From Streptomyces anulatus (GTDB lineage: Bacteria; Actinomycetota; Actinomycetes; Streptomycetales; Streptomycetaceae): a stretch of 64,000 nt of DNA. Positions 33,930 to 42,056 of the stretch are shown here, one piece after another; within the stretch, counting starts at the first letter, position 1; each line of letters begins with the position of its first letter. The stretch is from NCBI RefSeq assembly GCF_000721175.1, contig NZ_JOEZ01000011.1, forward strand, positions 62,001 to 126,000, in the 5' to 3' direction. Position numbers and translations under genes: made by a program. The notes below the pieces were generated by a model that was given only the letters and a program-made list of their open reading frames with translations, had not been told where the DNA came from and searched no databases.

Positions 33930-34700
33930 TCAGTCCCGCCCTTCGCCCCGCAGATGGGTGGAGAAGGAGAACCGGTCGCCCCGGAACAGGGTCCGCACGC
34001 GCTCCAGCGGCCGGCCCTCGGTGTCCCGGGACAGGCGGTGGATCAGGAGCATCGGCAGGGCGGGCGGGGTCCCGATGAGCAGGGCCTCGCGGGGGGTCGC
34101 GAGGACGGTCTCGATCCGCTCGTCGGCGTCGCCGAAGGCGATCCCGAGGCGGTCGCGGAGGTAGGCGTAGAAGGAGGAGTCCGGGTCGAACCGCGTGTCC
34201 AGGTCCGGGACGCGGGCGACGCCGACGTACGTGCTCTCCAGGCCGACGCGTTCGTCGTCGGCGAGCAGCACCCGCTCCAGGTGCCAGACCGGTTCGCCGC
34301 GCTCGACCGCGATCTCGGCGGCGAGCGCCTCGGGGCAGGGGAAGCGGTCCAGGCCGATGAGGTGGCGGCCGGGCCGCCTGCCCTGGCGGCGGACGCCTTC
34401 GGTGTAGCTGGCCAGCGAGAGCGGCTGCTCCAGTTTGGGCCCGGCGACGACGGTGCCACGCCCCTGCCGGCGCACCCGCCCTTCCAGGAGGAGTTCGCGC
34501 AGGGCCTGGCGGACGGTCTCCCGCGAGACCTCGTGCCGCTGGGCGAGCTCCCGCTCGGTGGGCAGGAGCCCGCCCTCGCCCAACTCGTCCAGCAGCACAG
34601 CGATACGGGCCTTGACCGCGTAGTACTTCGGGATGCGGCCGTGCTCGGGGATGCCTGAGCGGATCGGTGCGCCAGGTGCCTGGTCGTTCGGGTAGTCCAC
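33930..34700 (-). CDS. GntR/HutC-family regulator (phosphonate operon)
   Basis: The 256-aa protein has an N-terminal winged helix (LLPTERELAQRHEVSRETVRQAL, about residues 42-64) and a C-terminal UTRA effector domain with LERVLLADDERVGLESTYV and the closing RTLFRGDRFSFSTHL. This is the HutC subfamily architecture. GTG 34700 is the first start before the domain; it has no clear ribosome site, so the mRNA may be leaderless. It is encoded upstream of the aminoethylphosphonate-type genes and probably represses them until its ligand is present. Confidence 0.8.
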   Translation of the reverse strand: MDYPNDQAPGAPIRSGIPEHGRIPKYYAVKARIAVLLDELGEGGLLPTERELAQRHEVSRETVRQALRELLLEGRVRRQGRGTVVAGPKLEQPLSLASYTEGVRRQGRRPGRHLIGLDRFPCPEALAAEIAVERGEPVWHLERVLLADDERVGLESTYVGVARVPDLDTRFDPDSSFYAYLRDRLGIAFGDADERIETVLATPREALLIGTPPALPMLLIHRLSRDTEGRPLERVRTLFRGDRFSFSTHLRGEGRD

Positions 34701-34803
34701 GGCCCGATGGTTGCAGACGCGGATGAACAGGCCGGTACGGGTGCTGATCCGGTCGCCACCACCCCGCCGCCGCCCCGCGGGGCGGCGGGGCGGCGGGCCC
34801 CTG

Positions 34804-35964
34804 TCAGCCGGTGGTGCGGCGGGCCCGGCGGGCGCGCACCAGAAGAGCGGTCCCGCCGAGCAGCAGCGCCCCGGCGGCGGCCCCGGTCCAGGGCAGCGAC
34901 GCCGCTCCGGTGCGGGCGAGTTCGGGCAGCGGGCGGCCCAGTCCGTCGCGGGGCGGAAGTCCGGGGTGCTCCCCGCTCCCGTCATCCCCGGTTCCGGGGC
35001 GGGTCGGCGGGCGGGTGCCGGAGTCGTGGTCCGGGGACGGCTCCGGGGACGGCTCCCGTCCCGTACCGGGGCCCGTACGGGTGCCTTCGGGATCGCCGGG
35101 CCGCTCCGTACGGGTGCCGGCCCCCGGAACGGTGCGCTCCGGGTCGGGACCCTCCGACCTGGAATCTCGCGGCCGGGATTCTTCCGGGCGGGATTCTTCC
35201 GGGCGGGATTCTTCCGGGCGGGGGCGCTCGGGCCGGGGGAGTTCCGGTTCGCGGATACCGCCCGTGGCGCCGTCGACGATCACGAAGGGGTACTCCTCCG
35301 ACTCCCCCACCCATTCACCGTCCTCGCGCCCGCCACCCTTGGACTTGTCCTGGTGGCGGCGCTGGACGACAGCGGCGTGGGCGGTTACCGGGCCGGGGGC
35401 GGTGTCCGAGGTGAAGGCCATCCGGACGCGTACGGAGACGGTCTTTCCGGCGGGAACGGTGAACCCGAGGAACGCCTCGCTGTCCTCGCCCCCCTCTCCG
35501 CTCTCTCCGTTCTCGCCGAAGACGCCGATCTGTTCGTCGCGGTCGGTGCTCTCCCAGGTGACCCGGTGTTCGGTCCCTGGGCGGCCGGGCTCGGAGAACT
35601 CCAGCTGGATCTGGTCCGACGTCAGCCTGCGGTCGCGGTCGGCGAGGACGAGGACCGGGTGCAGGGCCTGGCAGGAGGTGTCGGTGGTGTTGGTGAGGCC
35701 GAGGAACCAGGTGCCGTATCCGCCGCCGGAGGCGTACCGGTCCGGGGCGTCCTGGATCCGGGTCTCGATGGGGAACTCCTTGGCGTCCGGGTCACCACAG
35801 ACGGGCTGCTCATCGGCGGCTGAGGAGGCGGGGGCGGGCGCGCCCGGCAGGGCGGCGGCCTGCGGGCCGCCCAGAAGCGCGGCGGGGACCGTGATCCCGG
35901 CGGCCAGCCCCAGGGCGGCGAGCACACGGGCGTCACGCAGCCGCGCGCTGGAGGTGGGGGGCAT
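34804..35964 (-). CDS. Secreted surface protein with LARTG sorting signal
   Basis: The 386-aa protein has a signal peptide (hydrophobic stretch AALGLAAGITVPAALLGG), then a beta-rich domain (about residues 50-210) with three Cys (PVCGDPD, TSCQAL). A long Pro/Glu/Arg/Thr-rich stalk follows (about 215-335), including three exact PEESR units. The C-terminal sorting region is LARTG, a hydrophobic helix and an Arg-rich tail. LAxTG is the signal used by class E sortases in Streptomyces, and a class E sortase gene lies 5 kb away. ATG 35964 has only a weak AAGGGTG site. Function beyond surface display is unknown. Confidence 0.82.
   Translation of the reverse strand: MPPTSSARLRDARVLAALGLAAGITVPAALLGGPQAAALPGAPAPASSAADEQPVCGDPDAKEFPIETRIQDAPDRYASGGGYGTWFLGLTNTTDTSCQALHPVLVLADRDRRLTSDQIQLEFSEPGRPGTEHRVTWESTDRDEQIGVFGENGESGEGGEDSEAFLGFTVPAGKTVSVRVRMAFTSDTAPGPVTAHAAVVQRRHQDKSKGGGREDGEWVGESEEYPFVIVDGATGGIREPELPRPERPRPEESRPEESRPEESRPRDSRSEGPDPERTVPGAGTRTERPGDPEGTRTGPGTGREPSPEPSPDHDSGTRPPTRPGTGDDGSGEHPGLPPRDGLGRPLPELARTGAASLPWTGAAAGALLLGGTALLVRARRARRTTG
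35175..35219 (-). repeat. Three 15-bp tandem repeats inside the surface protein stalk
   Basis: The unit GGGATTCTTCCGGGC is repeated three times without change and encodes PEESR on the minus strand. The exact nucleotide identity suggests recent expansion or slippage. Confidence 0.8.
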
Positions 35965-36198
35965 GAGGGGACACCCTTCGCTGCTCGCGGACGACCGGGG
36001 CGGGGGCTCCGGCGGGGGCAACCGACGCCATCACGCGCGCGCGTCATTCAGAGAGTCGACATGCCGACTTGATTCATAGGATCACCCGACTGCGCTTGCC
36101 CTCGCTCGCCCAGGACCTCGGCGGACCCCACCTCGGCCGGGCAGGACCTCGGCCGGGCAGGACTCCACCTCGGGCTGGCCGGCACCGGAGGCCCGGCC

Positions 36199-37314
36199 CT
36201 AACCCCGCTCCCCCACCCGCCCGAACACCGGCGCGAGCACCAGTTGCGCCGCGCCCTCGGCGACGGGCCGGTCGCCGCCCCCGGCGACCGCGACGGTCAC
36301 CCCCGTGCCCGCCCCGCCCCGCGCGGCCCGCTCCTCGATCACGGCCCGGACGCCCCGCACGTACGCGTCCTCGTCGGCGGCCACCGTCCGGCCGCCCAGC
36401 ACCACCCGGTCGATGTCGAGCAGGCCGACCAGGTTCGCCGCGCCCGTGCCCAGGATCCGGGCGGCCTCCGCCCGGTCGCCGCGCGCCTCGGCGGCCAGGC
36501 ACAGCGCCTCGATGCAGCCGCGCCCGCCGCACCCGCAGAGCGGGCCGTCCAGTTGGAGGGTCTGGTGGCCGAACTCGCCCGCCCCCGTCCGCGCCCCCCG
36601 GTGCACCTGGCCGCCGAGGACGAGGCCGGCGCCGAGCCCCGTACCGAGGTGGAGGTAGGCGAAGTCGCCGCGCGGCTCGTCCAGGGAGAGGGCCAGGGCG
36701 AGGGCGGCGGCGTTGGTGTCCTTGTCCAGGACCACCGGCAGCCCGGTCCGCTCGGCGAGGGCGGCGCGCAGCGGGTAGCCGTCCCACCGCGGGAAGCCGG
36801 TGACCCGGTGCAGGACGCCGTCCCGGTGGTCGAGCGGGCCGGGTACGGCGACGCCCAGCCCCAGCACCGGCTTGTGCGGTTCGGCCGCGCACAGGTCCCG
36901 GACGGCGTCCGCCGCGTCCCCGAGGACCCGGTCCGCCGGTGCGCCGAGGTCCAGGGGTGCGCGGGTGACCGCGACCAGCCGGCCCGCGAGGTCGACGAGG
37001 ACGGCGGTGAGGCCGTCGCGGTCCAGGTGCAGCCCGACGGCGAACTGCGCGTCGGGAACGAGGCACAGCACCGTGCGCGGCTTGCCGCCGGTGGAGGGGC
37101 GCAGGCCCGCGCCGACGGCGAGACCGTCCTCCCGGAGCCGGGCGGTGATCTTGCTGACGGCCTGCGGGGTGAGGCCGGTGCCCTCGGCGAGCTCCAGGCG
37201 GCTGATGCCGTCCGCCCCGGCCGCCCGCAGCAGGTCCAGCACCAGCGCGGCGTTGTGGTGGCGCAGTGCCGGGAGGTTCACCCCCGCGGGGGCCTTCGTC
37301 CTGCTCGTGTTCAC
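36199..37314 (-). CDS. ROK-family transcriptional repressor
   Basis: The 371-aa protein has an N-terminal winged helix (about residues 18-75, with ISRLELAEGTGLTPQAVSKI) and a ROK sugar-kinase-like domain. VLDKDTNAAALA and LGTGLGAGLVLGG carry the phosphate-binding loops, and the zinc cluster is CGCGGRGCIEALC. A kinase-type catalytic Asp is not certain, so it is regulator-type. GTG 37314 has GGAG six bases upstream. It diverges from a Gfo/Idh/MocA oxidoreductase gene, with a strong dyad in the 73-bp gap, as expected of a local repressor responding to a sugar derivative. Confidence 0.88.
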   Translation of the reverse strand: MNTSRTKAPAGVNLPALRHHNAALVLDLLRAAGADGISRLELAEGTGLTPQAVSKITARLREDGLAVGAGLRPSTGGKPRTVLCLVPDAQFAVGLHLDRDGLTAVLVDLAGRLVAVTRAPLDLGAPADRVLGDAADAVRDLCAAEPHKPVLGLGVAVPGPLDHRDGVLHRVTGFPRWDGYPLRAALAERTGLPVVLDKDTNAAALALALSLDEPRGDFAYLHLGTGLGAGLVLGGQVHRGARTGAGEFGHQTLQLDGPLCGCGGRGCIEALCLAAEARGDRAEAARILGTGAANLVGLLDIDRVVLGGRTVAADEDAYVRGVRAVIEERAARGGAGTGVTVAVAGGGDRPVAEGAAQLVLAPVFGRVGERG

Positions 37315-37354
37315 GGCTCACTCCTGTTCACCGTCCCATTGTGCCGGTCGCTTG

Positions 37355-37381
37355 CACTTTGGCAACAGCGTTGCTTAAGTG
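37355..37381. promoter_or_regulatory. Operator dyad between ROK repressor and oxidoreductase
   Basis: Two 12-base arms (CACTTTGGCAAC and GTTGCTTAAGTG) around AGC match at 10 of 12 positions; the inner GCAAC-AGC-GTTGC is perfect. It ends six bases before the oxidoreductase ATG. Confidence 0.75.
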
Positions 37382-37387
37382 GAATGC

Positions 37388-38488
37388 ATGACCCCCAACG
37401 CCCCCGGCGCCCCTCTCCGCGTCGCCCTCGTCGGCTACGGCCTGGCCGGCTCCGTCTTCCACGCGCCGCTGGTCTCCGCGACCGATGGCCTGGTCCTCGA
37501 CACGGTCGTCACGTCGAACGAGGAGCGCCGGGCCGAGGCCCGTGCCGCGTTCCCCGACGTCCGCTTCGCCGCCTCGCCGGACGAGCTGTGGGAGCGCGCC
37601 GGCGAGCTGGACCTGGTCGTGATCGCCACCCCGAACAAGACGCACGTCCCGCTGGCGACGGCCGCGCTGAAGGCCGGGCTGCCGGTGGTCGTGGACAAGC
37701 CGGTCGCCGGGACCGCCGACGAGGCGCGCGAGCTCGCCGCCCTCGCCGAGGAGCGCGGGCTGCTGCTCTCGGTCTTCCAGAACCGCCGCTGGGACGGCGA
37801 CTTCCGGACGCTCGCCGCGCTGATCGCCGACGGCGAGCTGGGCGAGGTGCAGCGCTTCGAGTCCCGCTTCGAGCGCTGGCGGCCGCAGCCGAAGGGCGGC
37901 TGGCGCGAGTCGGGCGACCCGGACGAGATCGGCGGTCTGCTGTACGACCTGGGCAGCCATGTCGTCGACCAGGCGCTGGCGCTGTTCGGCCCGGCGGTCC
38001 AGGTGTACGCCGAGTCCGACGTGCGGCGTCCCGGCGCGGCCGCGGACGACGACACGTTCCTCGCGATCACCCACGCCGACGGGGTCCGTTCGCACCTGTA
38101 CGTCAGCGCCACGACGGCCCAGCTCGGCCCGCGCTTCCGGGTGCTGGGCTCGGAGGCGGGCTATGTGAAGTACGGCCTGGACCCGCAGGAGGCGGCGCTG
38201 CGCGAGGGCCTGCGCCCGGGGGCCGGTGAGCCGTGGGGCGAGGAGGCGGAGGAGCTGTGGGGCCGCATCGGTTCCGGCGAGTCCCCGCTGACCGGTGGCG
38301 GCACCCCGGTCCATACGCTGCCCGGCGACTACCCCGCGTACTACGCCGCCGTCGTCGCAGCGGTGCGCGGCACCGGCCGGAACCCGGTCACCGCGCTCCA
38401 GGCCGCCGCCGCGCTGGACGTCCTGGAGGCCGCCCGCCGCTCGGCCCGCGAAGGCGTCTCGGTCACTCTCCTCCCCCACTCGGGGTGA
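37388..38488 (+). CDS. Gfo/Idh/MocA-family oxidoreductase
   Basis: The 366-aa NAD(P)-dependent enzyme starts RVALVGYGLAGSVFHAPL (Rossmann nucleotide site). It has the family's catalytic Lys in VVVDKPVAG (an EKP-type motif with Asp), then FQNRRWDGDF and GGLLYDLGSHVVDQAL, which carries the His of the active site. Such enzymes oxidise or reduce sugars, inositols or sugar acids. ATG 37388 is chosen over a GTG nine bases upstream that lies in the operator. It is divergent from the ROK repressor, which probably controls it. Confidence 0.9.
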   Translation: MTPNAPGAPLRVALVGYGLAGSVFHAPLVSATDGLVLDTVVTSNEERRAEARAAFPDVRFAASPDELWERAGELDLVVIATPNKTHVPLATAALKAGLPVVVDKPVAGTADEARELAALAEERGLLLSVFQNRRWDGDFRTLAALIADGELGEVQRFESRFERWRPQPKGGWRESGDPDEIGGLLYDLGSHVVDQALALFGPAVQVYAESDVRRPGAAADDDTFLAITHADGVRSHLYVSATTAQLGPRFRVLGSEAGYVKYGLDPQEAALREGLRPGAGEPWGEEAEELWGRIGSGESPLTGGGTPVHTLPGDYPAYYAAVVAAVRGTGRNPVTALQAAAALDVLEAARRSAREGVSVTLLPHSG

Positions 38489-38558
38489 GCGGGGCGCCGT
38501 ACACGGGGTGAGCGGGGCGCCGTCACCGTATGCGTGACGACGCCCCGGGCTTCACGGT

Positions 38559-39419
38559 TCAGGCCCCCTTCAGCTCCTGCCGCTGCCGTCCGAGCCCCTC
38601 CACCTCCAGCTCCACCACGTCGCCCGCCCTCAGGTACGGCTTCGGCTCGGGCTGCCCCAGCGCGACCCCGGCCGGCGTACCGGTGTTGATCACGTCGCCC
38701 GGGTGGAGCGTCATGAAGTGGCTGAGGTAGCGGACGACCTCGCCGACCGGGAAGATCTGCTCGGCCGTGGTGCCGTTCTGCTTCAGCTCGCCGTTGACCC
38801 ACAGCCGCAGCGGCAGGGCCTGCGGGTCGGGCACCTCGTCGGCGGTGACCAGCCAGGGGCCCAGCGGGTTGAACGTCTCGCAGTTCTTGCCCTTGTCCCA
38901 GGTGCCGCCGCGCTCGATCTGGAACTCGCGCTCGGACACGTCGTGCGCGGTGGCGTACCCGGCGACGTGCGCGAGGCCCTCCTCGGCCGTCTCCAGATAG
39001 CGGGCGGTGCGCCCGACGACGACGGCGAGCTCGACCTCCCAGTCGGTCTTGCGGCTGCCGCGCGGCACCAGGACCGTGTCGTCGGGCCCGACGACGGTGT
39101 CGGGGGCCTTGAGGAACAGGATGGGTTCCGCCGGGATCTCCGCACCCGTCTCGGCGGCGTGGTCGTGGTAGTTCAGCCCGATGCACACGATCTTGCCGAT
39201 GCGCCCGAGCGGCGGGCCGATCCGCAGCCCCGTCGCGTCCAGGGCGGGCAGCGCACCGGGCGCCTCGGCGGCCGCCCGTACCCGGGCGAGCGCACAGGCG
39301 TCGGCGAGCAGCTCACCGTCGATGTCGGGGACGATCCCCGACAGATCACGCAGAGTCCCGTCGCGGTCGAGAAGTGCGGGGCGCTCGGCGCCCGCCGTAC
39401 CGACTCGAAGCAGCTTCAA
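38559..39419 (-). CDS. Fumarylacetoacetate hydrolase-family protein
   Basis: The 286-aa protein has a short N-terminal domain and the FAH core: IVCIGLNYHDHAAE with the catalytic His, EPILFLKAPDTVVGP, DWEVELAVVVG with metal-binding Glu, and NTGTPAGVALG. It matches 2-hydroxyhepta-diene-dioate isomerase or acylpyruvate hydrolase-type enzymes, acting on beta-diketone bonds with Mg2+. TTG 39419 has GAGGAG eight bases upstream and begins exactly at the usual family N-terminus. Possible roles are aromatic or sugar-acid catabolism. Confidence 0.87.
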   Translation of the reverse strand: MKLLRVGTAGAERPALLDRDGTLRDLSGIVPDIDGELLADACALARVRAAAEAPGALPALDATGLRIGPPLGRIGKIVCIGLNYHDHAAETGAEIPAEPILFLKAPDTVVGPDDTVLVPRGSRKTDWEVELAVVVGRTARYLETAEEGLAHVAGYATAHDVSEREFQIERGGTWDKGKNCETFNPLGPWLVTADEVPDPQALPLRLWVNGELKQNGTTAEQIFPVGEVVRYLSHFMTLHPGDVINTGTPAGVALGQPEPKPYLRAGDVVELEVEGLGRQRQELKGA

Positions 39420-39558
39420 CGGTCCAGCTCCTCTTGGTCGAGGTGGAGGGCCCTCCGGCGGGTTGCGGCCGGCGGAGGACTTGGCTGATCGTCCAAGAGA
39501 TGTGAACACTCCGCAAGACCTCGTTCACACACTGGACCGGCGCATCGGCCGCTCCGGG

Positions 39559-40329
39559 TCACGCCGCCGTGGCCATGGCGCCCCCGCCGACCGGCATGTC
39601 GCGGTAGAGCCAGGCCCGCTCGATCGCGGTCCACGTGGTCGTGGTGACGACGTACAGGGCGGCGGCCAGCGGGACGACGGCCACGGTGATCAGAGTGAAG
39701 AAGGACAGCAGCGGCATGAGCTTCGTCATCGCGCCCATGCCGGGCACGGCCTGTCCGTCCGGTCCTGCGGCGGGCGTCATCGGGTTGGCGGCCATCTGCC
39801 GCTTGGTGCGTCCGTAGTTGAACGTGGCGACGGCGGCGACGATCGCGAAGAGCCCCAGGTAGACCCACCCCTGTGCGCCGAACATCCCGCCGTGCGCGAG
39901 GGCGTCGTGCCAGCGCCCGCCGAGCGGTGCGCCGAGCAGGTCGTGGCTGAGCAGCGCGTTGGGCTCGCCGCCGATGGAGCTGCTGGAGAACAGGTGGTAG
40001 AGCAGGAAGAACGCGGGCATCTGGAGCAGGCTCGGCAGGCAGCCGGAGAGCGGCGACACCTTCTCGGCGGCATGCAGTTCCATGATCGCCTTCTGCATCC
40101 GCTCGGGGTTCTTGCCGTGCTTCCTGCGGAGTTCGGCGATCTGCGGCTGGAGCCGGCTGCGGGCCTTCTGCCCGCGTGCGGCGGCCCGCGACAGAGGGTG
40201 GACGGCGAGCCGCACGAGCGCGGTGAACAGGATGATCGCGGCGGCGGTGGACGCGGTTCGGAAGAGCGGTTCGAGCAGATCGGCGAGGGAGCCGACCAGG
40301 CTCGCGAAGGCGGACATGAAGGCGGACAT
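39559..40329 (-). CDS. YidC/Oxa1-family membrane insertase paralogue
   Basis: The 256-aa membrane protein has the YidC core: an initial helix, FTALVRLAVHPLSRAAARG with the conserved Arg in the hydrophilic groove, a charged coiled-coil hairpin (QKARSRLQPQIAELRRKHG), LSGCLPSLLQMPAFFLLYHLF, then three more helices. It inserts membrane proteins, alone or with SecYEG. It is short and far from the rnpA/rpmH locus, so it is a secondary paralogue. ATG 40329 has GGAGGG seven bases upstream. DUF6412 lies immediately upstream on the same strand. Confidence 0.88.
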   Translation of the reverse strand: MSAFMSAFASLVGSLADLLEPLFRTASTAAAIILFTALVRLAVHPLSRAAARGQKARSRLQPQIAELRRKHGKNPERMQKAIMELHAAEKVSPLSGCLPSLLQMPAFFLLYHLFSSSSIGGEPNALLSHDLLGAPLGGRWHDALAHGGMFGAQGWVYLGLFAIVAAVATFNYGRTKRQMAANPMTPAAGPDGQAVPGMGAMTKLMPLLSFFTLITVAVVPLAAALYVVTTTTWTAIERAWLYRDMPVGGGAMATAA

Positions 40330-40445
40330 GGGTGAGCCCTCCGGGGGTCTCGTCGTGCCGGGAGGTACCTGCGAGAAGGCAGGTACGGGTGATCACTCGG
40401 CATGACGACCGGCGCGGGGCGCACCCGGTCACGGGTGCACCGCAC

Positions 40446-40481
40446 GTACGAGAGGTACGAGAGGTACGAGAGGTACGAACC
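40446..40481. repeat. Four 9-bp tandem repeats
   Basis: GTACGAGAG is repeated three times, plus a fourth degenerate copy, in the 170-bp gap between the DUF6412 gene and the YidC-like gene. It may affect spacing in the leader; no function is known. Confidence 0.7.
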
Positions 40482-40499
40482 AGAGGTGCGGGGCTTCCC

Positions 40500-40832
40500 C
40501 TACGCGGCGGCCGTCAGGAGGGCGCGCCCGGGTGCTCGGGGCCTGGTGCGGCCCCGGGCGTCGGGGTCACGTTGCGGGAGGAACGCGGTGCGTTGCTCCC
40601 GGTCCCTGATGGCCGTACGGACCCGGGTGCGGGGCACCGGGGGCGCGCAGCGGGCGCTGATGACGGAGCAGACGAGGAGCGCGGAGCCGGCGGCGGCGGT
40701 GGCGGCGAGCGCGACCGCTGCGGAGAGGCTGCCGCCCTCGGCGAGGAGGACCTCGGTGAGGAAGAGGACGAGGAGCCCGGCGGGCCGGAGCAGCCGGGCG
40801 AAGGCGCGGCGCAGGGTGTTGGCGTCCCGCAC
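40500..40832 (-). CDS. DUF6412-type small membrane protein
   Basis: The 110-aa protein has two hydrophobic segments (AGLLVLFLTEVLLAEGG and AAVALAATAAAGSALLVC) and a conserved Arg-rich tail with TAFLPQRDPDARGRTRPRAPG, which I recognise as the DUF6412 pattern found beside YidC paralogues in Streptomyces. GTG 40832 has GGGAGG eight bases upstream. An ATG at 40877 would add 15 residues with a weaker site. The function is unknown; its position suggests a link to the insertase. Confidence 0.72.
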   Translation of the reverse strand: MRDANTLRRAFARLLRPAGLLVLFLTEVLLAEGGSLSAAVALAATAAAGSALLVCSVISARCAPPVPRTRVRTAIRDREQRTAFLPQRDPDARGRTRPRAPGRALLTAAA

Positions 40833-40954
40833 GGTGTGCACCTCCCGTCCCTCGTACCGCTCATGCGCACCGTTCATCGAAGTGAACGGCACTCCTTTCG
40901 TTATACACGATGATCGGATACGTCCCGGGCGGCCTGGTGAGGAGGCCGCGTCCG

Positions 40955-41788
40955 TCACCGCGGGCGCATCGAGGTCAGCTTCCCCCAGACGACGAGCCGG
41001 TAGCGGGAGCTGAACTCGGGGGTGCAGGTGGTCAGGGTGAGGTAGTAGCCGGGAGTGCTGTAGCCGACGGACGTCGTGATGTTGCTGCGCGGCACGGGCG
41101 CGATGACCCCGCTGTCCGAGGGGGCGGTCCGCGCGAGGCGTTTGTCGACGGTGTACGTGTAGACGGCGTCCCGGGTCTCGACGGTGATCCGGTCGCCGCT
41201 CCGCAGCCGGTCGATTCGCCGGAAGGGCTCGCCGTGGGTGTTGCGGTGCCCGGCGAGCGCGAAGTTCCCGGCCCGCCCGGCCTGTGCGGTGCGGGCGTAG
41301 TGCCCGACGTACCCCCGGTCGAGCACCCCGCCCTTGCTGGTGCCCTCGGCGACGGGGGCGGTGAGCCCGATCCGGGGGATGCGCAGCACGGCGTACGCCT
41401 GGTCCCAGCGGGGAGCGGTACGGGAACGGGCCGGGGCAGGGGCATCGGATGCCGCCGGGCCGGCCGGCACGCCCTCGCCCCCACGGCCGGAGGGCGAGGG
41501 ACCGGGGCTCCCCTCCCGCGCACCGCCACCGTCGGTGCTTTCCGGAACCGGCTCGTCCCACTCCCGCTGCAGGCTCCGGACGGTGCGCCCGGCGTCGGCG
41601 CGCGCCTCGCGGTTGGTCCACCACAGCTGATGGGCGACGAGGAGCAGCAGCACGACACCGAGGGTCACGACGAGCTCGGCGGACACCCACAGCCCCCGGG
41701 CGAGGAGGTGCGGACCGCCGCCCCCGCGTCCGCGCACGGCCGGCGGAACCCCGATCCCGCGTCCTCCCGCAGCTCCGCGCCTCCGCAT
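40955..41788 (-). CDS. Class E sortase
   Basis: The 277-aa protein has an N-terminal membrane helix (LVVTLGVVLLLLVAHQLWW), a disordered linker rich in Gly, Ser and Pro, and a sortase domain. Catalytic His is in FALAGHRNTHG, Cys in LTLTTCTPEF, and Arg in SSRYRLVVWG. The TLTTCTPEF...RYRLV ending is typical of class E enzymes, which in Streptomyces anchor LAxTG proteins such as long chaplins. ATG 41788 has GGGAGGGG eight bases upstream. The upstream gap contains a run of direct repeats. Confidence 0.88.
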   Translation of the reverse strand: MRRRGAAGGRGIGVPPAVRGRGGGGPHLLARGLWVSAELVVTLGVVLLLLVAHQLWWTNREARADAGRTVRSLQREWDEPVPESTDGGGAREGSPGPSPSGRGGEGVPAGPAASDAPAPARSRTAPRWDQAYAVLRIPRIGLTAPVAEGTSKGGVLDRGYVGHYARTAQAGRAGNFALAGHRNTHGEPFRRIDRLRSGDRITVETRDAVYTYTVDKRLARTAPSDSGVIAPVPRSNITTSVGYSTPGYYLTLTTCTPEFSSRYRLVVWGKLTSMRPR

Positions 41789-41831
41789 CGAGGTCACCCC
41801 TCCCGCTCCGTCGTCACCCTTCCGGTACGGC

Positions 41832-41964
41832 GCACAGGTCCCGCACGGCGCGCACGGCATGCACGGATCCGCACGGCGCGCACGGCGCACACGGCATGCA
41901 CGGACCCGCACGGCGCGCACCGTAAGTGCACGGCGCGCAGGGCAGGGACACGGCGCGCACGGTA
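41832..41964. repeat. Direct repeats upstream of the class E sortase
   Basis: A 31-base unit (starting CACGGCATGCACGGA) occurs at 41853-41883 and 41890-41920 with one mismatch. Shorter CACGGCGCGCAC copies fill the flanks. It lies in the divergent gap between the sortase and the SEC-C gene. Confidence 0.75.
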
Positions 41965-42056
41965 GGGGCAAACCCCACAACTCTCCAGACTTCTCCCGCT
42001 TCTCATCCCCCGCCCTCTTCTCCCCGCCGTCGCCGTCCGGCAGTACCGTGTGGTCC

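Noticed and set aside
40446..40481. The short repeats as a CRISPR array
   Set aside because: Units are nine bases with no spacers and no cas genes are present. No CRISPR-like array was seen anywhere in the window.
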